Shown here piece by piece: positions 62,255 to 64,000 of a DNA stretch of 64,000 bases (position 1 is the first letter of the stretch; each line of letters begins with the position of its first letter). The notes below the pieces were generated by a model, which saw nothing but the letters and a program-made list of their open reading frames with translations, did not search any database and was not told the DNA's origin. The DNA lies in the NCBI GenBank assembly GCA_003864495.1, contig ML133401.1, positions 6,191,189-6,255,188 on the forward strand, in the 5' to 3' direction. Position numbers and translations under genes: made by a program. Origin of the DNA: Nemopilema nomurai (Eukaryota > Cnidaria > Scyphozoa > Rhizostomeae > Rhizostomatidae).

Positions 62255-62861
62255 TTATCTGAACTTTACAATTATATCTATACTACTTTTCTAAAAATAA
62301 ATTTCCTGATAAGGGATGAGAGAGGATGATGAAATGATGATATAATGAGGATGGAAAAGTCTAGACTGTGGGGAGAGGAAAGATGCGTCAGCATGACATG
62401 GTGTGACATTGGAAAGTAGATAAAGGAGTCACTACAGTTTCACCAAGCTCCCTTCATTGTATTGAGGTAATAACAGACTTATGTGACCTTAAATCTAAGC
62501 ACCTTCTAGAGCTCACAGAATAAGAATAGAAGCAAAAAGGACATGTATTTATATCTATATTTATGTATAAAAATGTTACAATTTGGTGCAATATGACAAA
62601 TGTGAATTTGACAACAAACCATAGAAATAGAACATTGATTTCAATCATTCTAATAGCAAAGAAAAGAAAATAAATATAGTTGTTTCTCATACTAAGGTTA
62701 AAGGATATTCAAAGCTACTTTTAAAAACAATGTCCTTTTAATCTAGTGTCACCTAACATAGTCAAAACTACTTTTCTTAAATAGATCTCAACTCTGATTT
62801 TGGTGGGGATTAAAGCTTGAAATACTGAAATTGTTTATGATCACTTTTAATTAAAAAACAC

Positions 62862-62867
62862 TTTATT
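62862..62867 (-). terminator. Candidate polyadenylation signal of the USF gene
   Basis: AATAAA on the minus strand about 475 nt past the USF stop codon; plausible but unproven. Confidence 0.35.
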
Positions 62868-62911
62868 GCTAAAAAACTCATTTCTAAAATAATTCATTAT
62901 AAAAGTTGACA

Positions 62912-63214
62912 ATGACAAACAACCATTGTATAATCTTTGACAACTTGGATGGAGGATGGATGGAGGCTATTAAGTTCTATTACAGTGGAGATAAGTGCAA
63001 TCACAAGAAATCACATTGGGAATGGCAGAAATTGAAATGTTTTGACAAAGAACAAGAAAAGGAAATATTTAAATACCTCAAAACTGAAAACAGTTCAATA
63101 ACAAAGAAAACATTGGGAGAGGGAATATCAACAATGAAAAAGTCGATGGCAAAAAATTATTTGCTAGTTGATGAATTAACAAGTCAACAAGTAAAATATT
63201 TTGCATTTTCCTAA
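62912..63214 (+). CDS. Lysine-rich 100-codon open frame, doubtful
   Basis: ATG at 62912 to TAA at 63214, plus strand, opposite the presumed USF 3' UTR. The peptide is hydrophilic (HKKSHWEWQKLKCFDKEQEK) with many Lys and Glu, the composition expected when A-rich DNA is translated. I recognise no domain. It could be a fragment of a mobile element or chance. Confidence 0.2.
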   Translation: MTNNHCIIFDNLDGGWMEAIKFYYSGDKCNHKKSHWEWQKLKCFDKEQEKEIFKYLKTENSSITKKTLGEGISTMKKSMAKNYLLVDELTSQQVKYFAFS

Positions 63215-63340
63215 ATGAAATTAAACAACCGTACAATTAAGAAGAGAACTGTACCAAAATCTGAGTTGAAACCAAGTTCTTATAGTAAGGCTTTGAACAG
63301 GTAGAGAGGGGACTTCTTTTGAAACAGAAGGAAGGCCTCC

Positions 63341-64000
63341 TCATTGTCCTGCGTCAATTTGTTGTGTATCAGTTTGCATGTCCTGATGCTCCTGATGCAT
63401 GTGCAAATTTGCTCTTAAAAGTGCATTATCACGACGCAATTCCTCCATTTGTTGCCTCAATACCTGATTTTCCACAATAAGCCGCTCATGGTCTTTCAGT
63501 GTATCTGCAAGCCTCTCATTTTGTGATCTTAATTTCTCAATATAATCAATTGCTTTTGATAGTGTGGTACCTTTACTCTGCAAAAAGTAAAAAAAATAAA
63601 GTTCAAAAAAGAAGAAATTCATGATGTGTGAGACTTTCTGAACAGTTTTTGCCAATGTAAATTGTTTGGAATTTAATTTAAGTACTAGGATTCAAATATT
63701 GAGCAAGTAAATTGTTTGGAATTTAATCCAATTACTAGGATTTAAATATTGAGCAAGTAGATTAACATTTTCCATATGACAGAAGAAAGAAGCTGTATGC
63801 TTACATGAGGACTTCTGAAAAACATATTGAAACTTAGTTATACTTTTTAGCTCATCCTAACATTTTAAATCATTTAATGATTACATGAACAACAATTCCA
63901 GACAAGTATTCTGAAAAGTCTTACAAAGTGTTTCTCACCTGCCCCGTTTTTGTTTGATCCTGTTTGCACTCTGGAACTAAGCAAGCCAATTTTTCAATCC
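63341..64000 (-). CDS. USF: Upstream stimulatory factor (USF) bHLH-zipper, C-terminal exons only
   Basis: Two exons: 63939 to beyond 64000, and 63341-63577 with the stop at 63341-63343. Joined in phase they read LACLVPECKQDQTKTGQ then SKGTTLSKAIDYIEKL, i.e. helix 1 end, loop and helix 2 of a bHLH domain. A leucine zipper follows (LADTLKDHERLIVENQVL, QQMEELRRDNALLRANL). The layout and the KxGQSKG-x2-LSKA-x-DYI core match USF1/USF2. USF proteins bind CACGTG E-boxes as dimers in the nucleus. A Gln/Asp tail (QDMQTDTQQIDAGQ) follows the zipper. The basic region and activation domain lie right of the window. I cannot choose between USF1 and USF2; an invertebrate would usually have one gene. Confidence 0.93.
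63657..63756. repeat. 50-bp imperfect tandem duplication in the USF intron
   Basis: gtaaattgtttggaatttaa begins both copies (63657-63706, 63707-63756); they differ at only a few positions. It lies in the last intron of the USF gene. Confidence 0.9.

Larger units (their letters stand above)
61400..63340. other. Intergenic, orphan gene promoter side and USF 3' UTR side
   Basis: Holds a G-rich tract (61803-61813), a three-copy 10-bp repeat (62225-62254), a minus-strand AATAAA (62862-62867) and one lysine-rich plus-strand open frame (62912-63214) listed separately. Nothing else is supported. Confidence 0.55.

Noticed and set aside
1..64000. CRISPR arrays, rRNA genes or bacterial operons
   Set aside because: None seen; the coding structure is eukaryotic throughout.

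Overview
This is a metazoan nuclear genome window: AT-rich, with intron-split genes that use GT-AG splicing (one GC-AG case) and no bacterial-style operons. I rebuilt the genes by joining exons by eye, requiring splice sites, reading-phase continuity and agreement with remembered family sequences. The set (SEL1L3, a CNGA-type channel, DAW1, ATP6AP2, USF) is conserved across animals. Intron density and divergence suggest a non-vertebrate animal, plausibly an anthozoan cnidarian. That placement is inference, not proof.

Layout, left to right; every well-supported gene is on the minus strand. (1) 211-10349: a SEL1L3-like protein, 19 coding exons, 3' end beyond the left edge. (2) 12286-21126: an A-type cyclic nucleotide-gated channel subunit, 8 coding exons. 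(3) about 21.2-37.3 kb: a 16-kb stretch without a firm gene. It holds weak exon candidates, the best resembling a DRAM/FRAG1-type membrane protein at 30.9-33.3 kb, plus tandem repeats. (4) 37309-48074: DAW1, 16 coding exons, 415 residues. (5) 48424-48911: a degenerate DNA transposon between DAW1 and the next gene. (6) 49305-58817: ATP6AP2, 17 coding exons, 464 residues, with a tRNA-Cys-like sequence in its second intron. (7) 60608-61399: an intronless three-TM protein of unknown family. (8) 63341 to the right edge: the last two coding exons of a USF bHLH-zipper factor.

The genes form no pathway. They cover a secretory or surface protein, sensory ion conduction, axonemal dynein transport, V-ATPase assembly and E-box transcription. 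The most unusual local structure is a three-copy 82-bp tandem repeat that multiplied an exon end and its splice donor inside the channel gene. All protein statements come from reading the sequence and from memory of families; no search was run.
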